Assembly: GCA_041392835.1 (NCBI GenBank)
Contig: JAWKLF010000009.1
Location: 1-64,000, forward strand
From: OLB11 sp041392835
Lineage (GTDB): Bacteria; Bacteroidota; Bacteroidia; Chitinophagales; Chitinophagaceae
Direction: 5' to 3'
Length of the DNA stretch: 64,000 bases
A model generated the notes under the pieces. The model did not search any database. It worked only from the letters and a program-made list of their open reading frames with translations, and was not told the origin of the DNA. Positions 1-9,500 of the stretch are shown here, piece by piece. How positions within the stretch are numbered: position 1 is the stretch's first letter; each line of letters starts with the position of its first letter. The translations under genes were made by a program, and so were the position numbers.

Positions 1-936
1 TATATATCTTAAATCGGTTCCAGATTCAAGTAAATGTGTTGCATAGCTATGACGAAGCCAATGTAAACTTACAGGCTTTCTTATATGTGCTTTTTCAAGT
101 GCTTGTTTCAGTACTTGCTGAAGGCTTCGCTCGTCATACATTTCTCCTGGAGTTAGACCTTCAAATAAATATACTTTTGGTTTATTTGCCTTATAGTATA
201 CTCTTAATAATTCTAAAATCTTTTCACTCAAAGGTGCAATCCTGTCTTTCTTTCCTTTTGCTTTTCTAATCAATATAATGCCTCTTTTCGAATCAATATC
301 GCTCGGTTTTAAGTTCAACAATTCACTTCTTCGCAAGCCGCAGCTATATATAAGACTCAACATTGCTTTGTGCTTTATATTACTATGCGCATCCAATATC
401 ATTTTTACCTCCTCTTTGCTCAATACATTGGGCAATAGTTTTTCACGTTTGGGACGATGTAGTAAATCCGGATTCATTTTTTTATGCTCAATGCTTCTAA
501 AAAATAATTTAATAGCATTCACAATTTGATTTTGATAAGAACTAGAAAGCTTATTTTTTATGATAAAATCATTATTGAAAGTTACAAGATTATCAGTTTC
601 AAAATCTGCAATATCTTTATCGTTGAAAAAAGCCAAAAATGAACACAAGGCTTCACTATAAGAATTTATGGTTCTTTCCGAATAACGTTTTGAAGCCAAC
701 CAATGCTTAAAGTCTACTATTTTCTGTTCATGTTGCGGATTGCGCACAAAGCGAGGAGGAATGTTAAATCGTTCTCGATAAGCATCCGTGTCGGGCAAAT
801 GCCAAGCACGTATGCTTGCGCTCCATCTCACGCCTTCCAATTTTTTTATTCTTGCAATGTAGGTAACATTTTTTTCAAAGCGAACTGCAATGCGTGTTTC
901 GCCTCGGTGTTTCACCAATGTAGCTTCCCATTTCAT
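1..936 (-). CDS. Tyrosine recombinase/integrase, 3' end cut by the window edge
   Basis: The minus strand is open from an ATG at 936 to the left edge (312 codons, no stop). The C-terminal part has tyrosine recombinase signatures: the first catalytic Arg in SCGLRRSELL, the beta-hairpin Lys in KAKGKKDR, and the box II motif HWLRHSYATHLLESG. The final catalytic Tyr would lie beyond the window. Residues about 60-170 look like the SAM-like core-binding domain. The first ~60 residues form an extra N-terminal segment (with KLEGVRWSASIRAWHLPD) of a kind I recall from Bacteroidota integrases. An in-frame TGA 14 codons upstream supports the ATG at 936. Plus-strand ORFs here are shadows. It probably moves a mobile unit, or is a Xer-like chromosomal integrase; the target is unknown. 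Confidence 0.9.
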   Translation of the reverse strand, partial: MKWEATLVKHRGETRIAVRFEKNVTYIARIKKLEGVRWSASIRAWHLPDTDAYRERFNIPPRFVRNPQHEQKIVDFKHWLASKRYSERTINSYSEALCSFLAFFNDKDIADFETDNLVTFNNDFIIKNKLSSSYQNQIVNAIKLFFRSIEHKKMNPDLLHRPKREKLLPNVLSKEEVKMILDAHSNIKHKAMLSLIYSCGLRRSELLNLKPSDIDSKRGIILIRKAKGKKDRIAPLSEKILELLRVYYKANKPKVYLFEGLTPGEMYDERSLQQVLKQALEKAHIRKPVSLHWLRHSYATHLLESGTDLRYI

Positions 937-1090
937 AAAAGTAGTAGTAATTTTTTCAAAGCTTCGCCGCCGTCAGTCACATTATACTGAAGCCATTTTT
1001 TTAGTAACGTTTTTCTATCTGTAAACTTAATTTAAAATCTGTAAATAACTTAATAGTTGTAAAAAATAGTTTTCAACATCAGCCTTTTTT

Positions 1091-1137
1091 CCAAAATAGT
1101 TTTTTTGGGCATGGTAAAATTTGGGGTATAACCCAAA
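1091..1137. repeat. Paired inverted repeats upstream of the integrase
   Basis: Two short inverted repeats lie side by side: CCAAAA (1091-1096) with TTTTGG (1103-1108), and TTTGGG (1120-1125) with CCCAAA (1132-1137), each around a 6-base spacer. The repeats share a related core (CCAAA/TTTGG). They sit between the integrase and yajQ, where no gene is visible (937-1176). They could be recombinase binding sites or weak transcription stop structures. Function is inferred only from position. Confidence 0.4.
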
Positions 1138-1176
1138 GTCAAAGGAGCTCGCTTTATTTAAAAATAAAAAAAATAC

Positions 1177-1668
1177 TTAGTTTTTCATATTTACAAACTG
1201 CAAGGGGAGGTCTAAGGATGCTCCTTTACACAATTGTATTACGTCTTGTAAGTCGTCTATTTTTTTGCCAGTTACGCGTATCATATCATCCATAATGGCA
1301 GCTTGCACTTTGAGGCCAGAATCCTTGATTAGTTTCACTATTTTTTTGGCACTTTCTTGGGCTATCCCATTTTTAACGGGTATTGTTTTCTTTATAATTT
1401 TGCCCGAAGGGCTGCTTTCTTTGCTCAAGTCGTAGCTATTGGCTTCTACACCTTGTCTCATACTTCTGGATACCAACACGTCTAATATTTGCTCCATTTT
1501 CATATCGCTCTCGGCTTCAATTTGTACTTGATAATTTTTTTTATCTAATTCTATCGTCAGATGCGAGCCTTTGAAATCAAAGCGATTACTTAATTCTTTT
1601 TTTACCGTATTAATAGCATTATCTAATACTTGAATTTCTACTTTACTGGTTATATCAAATGATGGCAT
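1177..1668 (-). CDS. yajQ: YajQ family nucleotide-binding protein
   Basis: This 163-residue protein matches YajQ over its full length: it opens with MPSFDITSKVE, has the FDFKGS segment near residue 31, and ends with a conserved LPLQFVN-like tail. The family folds as two ferredoxin-like domains. Members in other bacteria bind cyclic di-GMP or nucleic acid and act as cytoplasmic regulators. The role in Bacteroidota is not established. It is the last gene of a co-directional icd-purC-yajQ run (37 bases after purC) but also has its own TAnnTTTG box 16 bases before the start, so it may be transcribed separately. Confidence 0.93.
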   Translation of the reverse strand: MPSFDITSKVEIQVLDNAINTVKKELSNRFDFKGSHLTIELDKKNYQVQIEAESDMKMEQILDVLVSRSMRQGVEANSYDLSKESSPSGKIIKKTIPVKNGIAQESAKKIVKLIKDSGLKVQAAIMDDMIRVTGKKIDDLQDVIQLCKGASLDLPLQFVNMKN

Positions 1669-1684
1669 AGGTTTTTATTTATGG

Positions 1685-1692
1685 CAAAAATA
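1685..1692 (-). promoter_or_regulatory. Bacteroidota -7 box before yajQ
   Basis: On the minus strand the sequence reads TATTTTTG, matching TAnnTTTG, 16 bases before the yajQ ATG. No convincing -33 element was seen. Confidence 0.5.
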
Positions 1693-1705
1693 CAAAAAAG
1701 AGTAG

Positions 1706-2629
1706 CTATAGGTGCATGTATTTTTCTATCTCTGTATTTACTTGTTGCATTGTTTGCTCCTCATCTACCTGATGCGGAACAAATTTTTCGCCAGTTATAT
1801 GTTCATAAAGCTCCACATAGCGTTGGGATATAGCCAGTATTTTTTCATCATCCATAGTTGGTATTTGCTGTCCTTCTTTTCCTTGAAAACCATTTTCTAT
1901 CAACCATTCTCTTACAAATTCCTTGGAGAGTTGTTTTTGATGTGCTCCTTTTTGCTGTCTTTCTTCAAAACCCTCTTTGTAAAAGTAACGAGAACTATCG
2001 GGGGTATGTATTTCATCCATCAAAAAAATAGTATTTCCAATTTTTCCAAATTCATATTTGGTATCTACCAGTATAAGGCCTCTTGTGTGGGCCATTTCTT
2101 GGCCTCGCTTAAATAGTTGATGCGTTATACGCTCAATGGCAGCATAGTCTTCTTCAGATACTATATTTTGTTTTATAATGTCTTCCTTACTTATATCTTC
2201 GTCGTGCCCATGGTGTGCTTTTGTGCTGGGTGTAATGATGGGTTGAGCAAAAAAATCGTGTTCTTGCATGCCCTCAGGTAGTTTTTCGCCACATAGCATG
2301 CGCAAACCCTGTTTGTAAGTACGCCAAGCATGCCCCGTCAGATTGCCACGTATTACCATTTCTATAGCAAAAGGTTGGCATCGTTTGCCCAAGGTAATAT
2401 GGGGCAGGGGAGTGCTTAGTTTCCAATTGGGTACTATATCGGATGTAGCATCTAAAAATTTTGAGGCAATTTGGTTTAAAATTTGCCCTTTGTAGGGTAT
2501 AGGTCTGGGCAAAATGACATCGAATGCCGAAATACGGTTGCTGGCAACCATAAGCAACAATTCATTGCCTATAGAATATACATCGCGAACCTTGCCTTGA
2601 TAAAATGCAGTTTGATGATTAAAGTGCAT
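1706..2629 (-). CDS. purC: Phosphoribosylaminoimidazole-succinocarboxamide synthase (SAICAR synthetase)
   Basis: This 307-residue enzyme joins CAIR and aspartate with ATP to give SAICAR in de novo purine synthesis. Visible signatures are the N-terminal YQGKVRDVY strand near residue 10, SNRISAFDV, the GHAWRTY region, VDTKYEFG near residue 190 and DEIHTPDSSRYF near 208. At about 300 residues it belongs to the longer yeast-like form rather than the ~240-residue E. coli type. It lies 12 bases downstream of icd on the same strand, so the two are probably cotranscribed. Confidence 0.96.
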   Translation of the reverse strand: MHFNHQTAFYQGKVRDVYSIGNELLLMVASNRISAFDVILPRPIPYKGQILNQIASKFLDATSDIVPNWKLSTPLPHITLGKRCQPFAIEMVIRGNLTGHAWRTYKQGLRMLCGEKLPEGMQEHDFFAQPIITPSTKAHHGHDEDISKEDIIKQNIVSEEDYAAIERITHQLFKRGQEMAHTRGLILVDTKYEFGKIGNTIFLMDEIHTPDSSRYFYKEGFEERQQKGAHQKQLSKEFVREWLIENGFQGKEGQQIPTMDDEKILAISQRYVELYEHITGEKFVPHQVDEEQTMQQVNTEIEKYMHL

Positions 2630-2641
2630 AAATATCTATAC

Positions 2642-3874
2642 TTAACTATTTAATTTTTTTTGCAAATTGCTATCCAGGGCTTCTAAAAATTCTTCGGTAT
2701 ATACAAAATGATCGCCATGTTTTACTGAGTTACCGTGTATGCACACAGCCAAATCTTTGGTCATGATGCCACCTTCAACGGTTTCAATACACACCGCTTC
2801 GAGCTTATTGCAAAAATCTATAAGTGCTTGATTATTATCTAATTTACCTCTAAATGCTAAACCTCTTGTCCAAGCAAAAATAGATGCAATAGGATTGGTG
2901 CTGGTAGGCTTGCCAGCCTGATGGTCTCTATAGTGACGGGTTACGGTACCATGAGCTGCTTCTGCTTCCATAATTTTTCCGTCGGGAGTTATCAGTACCG
3001 AAGTCATAAGACCCAAAGAGCCAAATCCTTGGGCTACGGTATCGCTTTGCACATCGCCATCGTAGTTTTTGCAAGCCCATACAAATTGACCATTCCATTT
3101 GAGTGCACTAGCTACCATATCATCTATTAAACGATGCTCATAGGTAATTCCTGCTTGTTCAAATAGGCTTTTAAATTCATTTTGATAAATATCTTCAAAA
3201 ATATCTTTAAAACGACCATCGTATTTTTTTAGAATGGTATTTTTAGTAGATAAATATAAAGGCCATTTTTTGCTTAAAGCCATATTAAAGCAACTTCTGG
3301 CAAAACCTTTTATACTATCATCGGTATTATACATGGTAAGGGCTACACCATCGCCATTGAAGTTGTAAACTTCAAATTGCTGTGGCTCACCGCCATCTTC
3401 TGGCGTAAAAGTCATAGTTAATTTGCCCTTGCCTTTAATTACGGTATCAGTAGCTCTATATTGATCGCCAAAGGCATGGCGACCCACTATAATAGGAGCA
3501 GTCCAATTGGGAACTAAGCGAGGTACATTGTTCATTACGATAGGCTCTCTAAATACTGTGCCATCCAATATATTACGAATAGTACCATTAGGCGATTTCC
3601 ACATTTGTTTTAGGTTAAATTCCTTTACACGCTCTTCATCGGGCGTTATAGTAGCACATTTTATACCTACACCACAGGCTTTGATAGCATTAGCGCAATC
3701 TATAGTTACCTGATCATTGGTTTCGTCGCGATGCTGAATTCCTAAATCAAAATATTGTATTGGGACATCTAAATAGGGCAAAATCAATTTGTCCTTGATA
3801 AAGCGCCAAATGATTCTAGTCATTTCATCGCCATCAATTTCTACAACCGGGTTAGCTACAGGTATTTTATTCAT
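2642..3874 (-). CDS. icd: NADP-dependent isocitrate dehydrogenase, eukaryote-like type
   Basis: This 410-residue TCA-cycle enzyme oxidatively decarboxylates isocitrate to 2-oxoglutarate with NADP+. It is the homodimeric eukaryote-like subfamily (about 400-420 residues): the N-terminus has EIDGDEMTRIIW, the substrate loop is KSPNGTIRNILDGTVFREPI, and the cofactor region has EAAHGTVTRHYR near residue 308. The start is preceded by a TAnnTTTG promoter box 19 bases upstream. It heads the icd-purC-yajQ run. No oddities were seen. Confidence 0.97.
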   Translation of the reverse strand: MNKIPVANPVVEIDGDEMTRIIWRFIKDKLILPYLDVPIQYFDLGIQHRDETNDQVTIDCANAIKACGVGIKCATITPDEERVKEFNLKQMWKSPNGTIRNILDGTVFREPIVMNNVPRLVPNWTAPIIVGRHAFGDQYRATDTVIKGKGKLTMTFTPEDGGEPQQFEVYNFNGDGVALTMYNTDDSIKGFARSCFNMALSKKWPLYLSTKNTILKKYDGRFKDIFEDIYQNEFKSLFEQAGITYEHRLIDDMVASALKWNGQFVWACKNYDGDVQSDTVAQGFGSLGLMTSVLITPDGKIMEAEAAHGTVTRHYRDHQAGKPTSTNPIASIFAWTRGLAFRGKLDNNQALIDFCNKLEAVCIETVEGGIMTKDLAVCIHGNSVKHGDHFVYTEEFLEALDSNLQKKLNS

Positions 3875-3893
3875 AGTGTATAAAAAATTTTGG

Positions 3894-3901
3894 CAAAGGT
3901 A
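3894..3901 (-). promoter_or_regulatory. -7 box for icd operon
   Basis: The minus strand reads TACCTTTG, an exact TAnnTTTG match, ending 19 bases before the icd ATG. This predicts a 5' leader of about 15 bases. A clear -33 TTTG at the expected spacing is not evident. Confidence 0.6.
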
Positions 3902-4066
3902 AGCATATGCTCAAGCAAAAACGATGAGTGTGGAAAAGAAATGTAAAGGAGAGTAGGAGCTAAGTAGCTAAACCTCTATTGGGTAGTTTGTTGCACACAG
4001 CACTCAATGTAAAAAAGTGTCTATAAAATAATAAATGATTTTTTATATAAATCATTGTGCTTTATC

Positions 4067-4074
4067 TATATTTG
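4067..4074 (+). promoter_or_regulatory. -7 box for TPR-ribH operon
   Basis: TATATTTG matches TAnnTTTG and ends 44 bases before the start of the TPR gene, predicting a leader of about 40 bases. Confidence 0.6.
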
Positions 4075-4118
4075 CACCCTATTTTTATATACAAAAACAA
4101 TAAATAGTATAATAAATC

Positions 4119-4838
4119 ATGGCAAAAAGTGATAAATATCGTCAACCAAGGCAAGTAGTAGGCGCTACCACAATAAACGACAATGAGCCTTCTGCTGAAG
4201 AAACACTGAAAGGGGTAGAAAAATGGTATACCGATAGAAGTGGATTGATCAACAAAGTCCTTATAGGCATTTTGGCTGTTGTGGCTGCTTATTTGGCTTA
4301 TACAAAATTTTACAAACAACCGGCTATTGCAAAAGCAAATGATGCTATTTTTAGAGCACAAACCTATTTTGGTATGGATTCTATTAACTGGGCATTGAAT
4401 GGTGACGGTAATAATGCAGGATTTTTGAAAATCATAAAAAATTATGGTGGCACCCCAGCGGGCAATTTAGCTCATTACTACGCAGGAGTTTGTTATTTGA
4501 AAATGGGTGATTTTAAAAATGCAGAAAAACAATTAAAAGATTTTGATGGCAAAGGCACAGTAGTAGAAGATTTGGCCAATGGCCTTTTGGGCGATGCCTA
4601 TATGGAACAAGGAAAAACCGAAGACGCAATAAAACAATATTTGTCTGCATCGAAAGATGATAAAAATATGTTTTTGGCACCTATGTATATGGAACGTGCA
4701 GCTCTAGCTTATGAGAAGAAAAATAATAATGAAGAAGCCAAAAAATTATATCGAAAACTAAAAGACATCTTTCCTATGAGTATGCAAGCAAGAACAGTAG
4801 ATAAAAGCTTAGCACGCTTAGGCGATCTAAACCCTTAG
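4119..4838 (+). CDS. Membrane-anchored tetratricopeptide-repeat protein
   Basis: This 239-residue protein has a basic N-terminal cytoplasmic stretch, one membrane helix around residues 48-66 (VLIGILAVVAAYLAYT), and a periplasmic part with about three TPR units (for example AHYYAGVCYLKMGDFKNAEK and GDAYMEQGKTEDAIKQYLSA). The layout resembles YfgM-like ancillary proteins, which bind partners near the Sec translocon, but that role is only inferred. It is followed after 2 bases by ribH, so the two are likely cotranscribed. A good promoter box sits upstream. Confidence 0.8.
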   Translation: MAKSDKYRQPRQVVGATTINDNEPSAEETLKGVEKWYTDRSGLINKVLIGILAVVAAYLAYTKFYKQPAIAKANDAIFRAQTYFGMDSINWALNGDGNNAGFLKIIKNYGGTPAGNLAHYYAGVCYLKMGDFKNAEKQLKDFDGKGTVVEDLANGLLGDAYMEQGKTEDAIKQYLSASKDDKNMFLAPMYMERAALAYEKKNNNEEAKKLYRKLKDIFPMSMQARTVDKSLARLGDLNP

Positions 4839-4840
4839 AG

Positions 4841-5332
4841 ATGGCATCATCTACAGAAAATACTAAACTCACTAGTTATAACAACCTGCGTATTCCCAAA
4901 TCGCAGGTTGTTGTCGTTTATACAGAATGGAACCATGAAATAATAGATGAACTAAGAAAAGGAGTACATACTATTCTAAACACCTTTGACCAGATAGAAC
5001 TGATAGAAATAGAAGTACCTGGATGCTTTGAAATACCTCATGTAATAGCTCGGCATGCCCAAAAATATCAAGCACAGGCCTATATAGCCTTGGGTTGTAT
5101 AATAAAAGGGGAGACGCCACACTTTGATTTTGTAGCCAAAGGTGTTACAGAAGGTATTATGCAACTCAATTTGCAATTAGCCAGTCCTACCATATTTGGA
5201 ATACTTACGGTGCATACTACAGAACAAGCCAAAGAACGCTTGGGTGGTAAACATGGTCATAAAGGAGAAGAAGCGGCTATAGCAGCCTTGAAGCTAATCA
5301 ATATTAATAATGAATTTAATAAAACGCCTTAA
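4841..5332 (+). CDS. ribH: 6,7-dimethyl-8-ribityllumazine synthase
   Basis: This 163-residue enzyme condenses 5-amino-6-ribitylaminouracil with 3,4-dihydroxy-2-butanone 4-phosphate in riboflavin synthesis. The family's features are clear: VPGCFEIPHVIARHA near residue 60, ALGCIIKGETPHFDFVA near residue 85 with the catalytic His, and FGILTVHTTEQAKER near residue 120, followed by a GHKGEEAA segment. Length fits the ~155-residue family. It starts 2 bases after the TPR gene stop and is separated from the next gene by 27 bases. No riboswitch is visible, since it lies inside the operon. Confidence 0.96.
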   Translation: MASSTENTKLTSYNNLRIPKSQVVVVYTEWNHEIIDELRKGVHTILNTFDQIELIEIEVPGCFEIPHVIARHAQKYQAQAYIALGCIIKGETPHFDFVAKGVTEGIMQLNLQLASPTIFGILTVHTTEQAKERLGGKHGHKGEEAAIAALKLININNEFNKTP

Positions 5333-5359
5333 TTAACTATATTTCAAATATTTAGAGTA

Positions 5360-6079
5360 TTGAAAATAAAATTATTTATACCTTGTTTTGTCGATCAGCT
5401 TTATCCAGAAATTGGTATAGCCACCTATAAGTTGTTAAAAAAACTGGGTTTAGATGTAATCTATAACGAAGAGCAAACTTGCTGTGGACAGCCTGCCTAT
5501 AATGCTGGATTTTTGGATGAATCGGCTAGTGTATGTAAAAAGTTTATGGACGACTTTGATGGAGAAGACTATATCGTTTCTCCGAGTGGCTCTTGTACTG
5601 GTTTTATTCGGAGTAGCGCACCCGAATTACTTCAAAATGGTATTTATGATACCAAAGTAAAGCGTGTAAGCAAAAAGATTTATGAAATTTCGGAATTTTT
5701 GGTCGATATATTGAAAATAAACGATGTAGGAGCCAGCTTTTATGGCAAGGCTACCTATCATGATGCTTGTGGTGCACTTAGAGAATGTGGCATTAAAACA
5801 GCACCACGAACCTTATTGAAGCATGTAAAAGGTCTTGAGCTGCTTGAAATGAAAGAAGCTGAAACATGTTGTGGATTTGGAGGCACTTTTGCAGTAAAAT
5901 ACGAACCCATTTCGATAGGAATGGCTCAAACAAAAATTAATAGCGCTTTGGCTGCTGGTGCAGACTATATAATATCTACCGACATTTCTTGTCTGATGCA
6001 TATAGATGGACATATAAAACATAGCGGACACAAACTTAAAACCATGCACATAGCAGAAATTCTGGCTGAAGGATTGTAG
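5360..6079 (+). CDS. LutA/YkgE-like (Fe-S) heterodisulfide-reductase-type protein
   Basis: This 239-residue protein has the two cysteine-rich CCG domains of the LutA/GlpC/HdrB group: EEQTCCGQPAYNAGF near residue 40 and EAETCCGFGGTFAVKY near residue 168, each with an extra upstream or downstream Cys. LutA is one subunit of the LutABC L-lactate oxidation complex. LutB and LutC are not in this window, so the substrate is uncertain. The start is TTG (no ATG fits the conserved KIKLFIPCFVDQLYPE beginning). It is probably the third gene of the TPR-ribH operon. Confidence 0.85.
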   Translation: MKIKLFIPCFVDQLYPEIGIATYKLLKKLGLDVIYNEEQTCCGQPAYNAGFLDESASVCKKFMDDFDGEDYIVSPSGSCTGFIRSSAPELLQNGIYDTKVKRVSKKIYEISEFLVDILKINDVGASFYGKATYHDACGALRECGIKTAPRTLLKHVKGLELLEMKEAETCCGFGGTFAVKYEPISIGMAQTKINSALAAGADYIISTDISCLMHIDGHIKHSGHKLKTMHIAEILAEGL

Positions 6080-6568
6080 GATTGATTGTGATAAATAGTG
6101 AGTGAAATTTTTAAATGAACTTAAAATTTTGAATCGTACTGTTGAGAATAAATTAGCTTTTTCATTCTGCACTCATTTGCTTAATACTAATGTGCTAAGT
6201 GTTTTGTTTGGAAAGTGGTTTCAGAATGTTTCGAGATTTTAAATTTTACGTACATCAATTTTATATTTAGGTAAATTCAACAAAAACAAAGTAGAGTTTA
6301 GTAAATATTTTCATTTTATTACTTAACATAATATATATTATAGGAATTTTATAATGAATTAATATCCTAAGTATTTCATATACTTGTTTTTATAAACTGT
6401 AAATTATATTACACATAAATAATTCATTATATTGGTACTAATGGTGTAAAAAAAAAATATGTAATTGAAATGTAAAATAATTTATTCAGTATCAATTGCT
6501 TTTGTAGAATATTAAATATAAAGCCTAAAAAAGCAGACTCATAGCATATAAATTGTTATAAGTATAAA
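6080..6568 (+). other. AT-rich intergenic region
   Basis: These 489 bases hold no convincing gene on either strand. The one reverse ORF overlapping the left part is a shadow of the Fe-S protein gene. The sequence is extremely AT-rich, with A-runs near 6450 and no exact TAnnTTTG box close to the next start. It presumably carries the promoter of the large secreted protein downstream. Confidence 0.6.
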
Positions 6569-9500
6569 ATGAAAATAATTCTACTGGCTACAACATGGAT
6601 TTTATTTATACTAACAAACATTCAAGCTCAAGTTAATATTTATAATCCTTTTACACAAAATATTCATTTCCAACCCGAACCTAGCACCAATGGTTTTGCT
6701 TGTGGTCAACATACCACGCTTCAATTTACTGCCGGTCTTACTACTGCCTCAGATGCCAATTTATGGATAACTCAACCATTAAAAATTATTATTAAAAAAA
6801 CGGGTTTTATTCTTGCCAACAGCAATATAAATGCTTGTATTTCAGGTTCTTATGCAGCAAATTTTGATTGGGCTATAAGCTCATCAGACACAAATAAAAT
6901 TATTGGAACACAAAATCAACTTTTATATGGAATTGGGAATATGCCTTTATTTCCAAATACAAATGCGAGTGGAATTATTAGTTTATCGCTAATAACACCT
7001 TCAAGTCAAACATTCTTAAATATTGAAGTATCGATTGATGTACCACTATATATGCAAACCTTCAATAGCATCAACGATGATATGGAAAGCAGTTCTACAC
7101 AATCCTATTGTAGCCCAGCCATATATTGTCAGGAGGCTCCTATACTACACCTTGAGCCTAGTGCTCATTTTTGTGTAGGTGACAAAGTGGTTTTGGTGGC
7201 TAACTCACAAATTGGATCTAATTTTACTTGGCATATTCCTTCTACCTGTACTAACGCACAAATTATTGATACTATAGACGGCAAATCGCAACTTATAATA
7301 AATCAATACACAGCTGATTGTAATGGACTTTTTCGTGTTAGTGCCCTAAAACCAGGATGTTCTATACAAAGCTCCGAAGATAGTATTGTTCTGAACTCAA
7401 GCAAAGCAGCTCTTATACAGTCAGTAACTACACAATGTGTCAATAATAATGGTGTAGTATCGGTACAGGCTTCTCATCCCGATTCTTTGGCATTAGTATA
7501 TGCTATCAACAATAGCAATTTTCAAAGCAGTCCAAACTTAAACACATATACTGGTTCCAGTTTTTTTGTTGCTGTAAAACCTATTGCTTCGCAATGTGTA
7601 TCGTATTATCAAGGACAATGTGTGTATTGTCCTAATCAGGCTATCAATTGTGCTTTGCCTCCTAAAGACTCTATAGATGCTCCTAGTTTGGTTTGTGCTA
7701 ATAGTCCCATTTTTTTAAGTGGTTTTTTTCAAAACGCTAGTGAAGTATTTTGGACTAGTAGTGGTAATGGATTTTTTACCAAAACTTCAAGTACTATTAG
7801 TGGAGAAAATATAGCCTATCACCCAAGTTCGGATGATATAAAAAATGGTTTTGTTTCTATTTTTTTAACTAGCAATGATCCTGATGGTAATGGACCATGT
7901 ATGGCAGCGCATTGCGCAAAACATATACAACTTATTCAAAATCTTGTTGTATCCGATATTCAAATTGCAGATTCTATTTGTATGTATGCACCATTGCATA
8001 TCTCAGTACCTTCAATACCCAAAGGAGCTACAGTAAGTTGGGACACACCTTGGGGGCCAGTAACAGATAAGGACATTGATATTGATTCTGTATTAACTCT
8101 TCATCAGGGTGTTTACACTGCACATATCAGTGCTTTTGCTTGTACTAGTATATCTGTTTCAGATACCATCAACATACATAATCCACCTATATTTAATTTC
8201 GCTATCACTAGTCAAGATGAATATTGCTATCAAGCTGGTAATGGCAAAATAAATCTTAATTTTTGGGGCGATTATTCGACACTTAAAATTTGTATTCAAG
8301 GACCTATTTCAATGTGTAAAAATGCAAGTAGTTCAACTGCATTTAATTATTTATGTGCCGGTATATATTATGTATCAATTTTAGATACGGTATGTAATAC
8401 CCTACTTGCTTATGATACACTGACTATACACTCTCCACAAGCTGTGCCAAAACCAAGCATAAGCACCACAACGAACCATTGCGTAGGCGAAACCATTATT
8501 TTATCAGGCTCTACTCCCCTTTCAAGTCAAACTATAGAATGGACTAAATACCAAAGTAATTTTTATGCATTAGGAAATCAAATTTCTATTCCTAATATTC
8601 AACTGCTACAATCGGGAACATATATAGCTAAAACTATAGATAGCTTGGGTTGTGCATCGGCAGCAGAAACTTTCAATTTAAGTATCTATCATCAACCAGA
8701 ATTATTGAATTTAGACCTTACATGTGAAAACAATGTTGCCCATATTTATGTTTCGGCCAGTGGCGTTGGCAATCTATATGCTATTGATGGATTGGCTTTT
8801 CAGGATTCGTCACACTTTAGTCATGTTTCTGCTGGCAATCATATAATCTATGTTAAAAACCCTTCACTCTGTATTGACTCGCAAACTATATATGTGCCTC
8901 CCTGTGGATGCAATATTAATCAGGAAATGATACTAAGCATGCCTACGCTGGCTTGTGGCTATGTTGCTATTCCCATACAAGTTAACACTGCACAAATACT
9001 TAGCATACAAGCTACAAGTACAGGTAGCGGTACTTTTTCGCCGATAGGCACACAGTCGCCATATCAATTTTCATATACACCAAGCCCATCAGACATTCAA
9101 AATGGAAGTGTAGAAATTAGCCTCATAAGCAATGATCCTGATGGCAATGGCCCTTGTTTGCCTTTGATAAAAAAACAACGAATTCAACTAAGAGATAGCT
9201 TGTCTGCACTACAAATTTTTAGTAATCAAAATAGTTTTTGTGAAGGCGATACTTTATTACTTCAAAGTATAGAAAATATTCCTACGCTTACCTGGGAATT
9301 GCCAAATACAAATTTTGTACAAGCTTCCAGCCTTTTTTTGGATGAAATTAATAGTTTGCAAAGTGGCATGTATACTGCTATACATAGTGGTTTCGGATGC
9401 ACAACAAAAAAAGATTCCATATTAATTTCTATACAGCCAAAACCAATACTTAATGTAACATATGACGCAATGCCCGAAGGTTGTAGAGGACATGGTAATG

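Noticed and set aside
36..990. Several plus-strand ORFs in the first kilobase
   Set aside because: They are shadows of the minus-strand integrase, whose protein sequence is clearly conserved.
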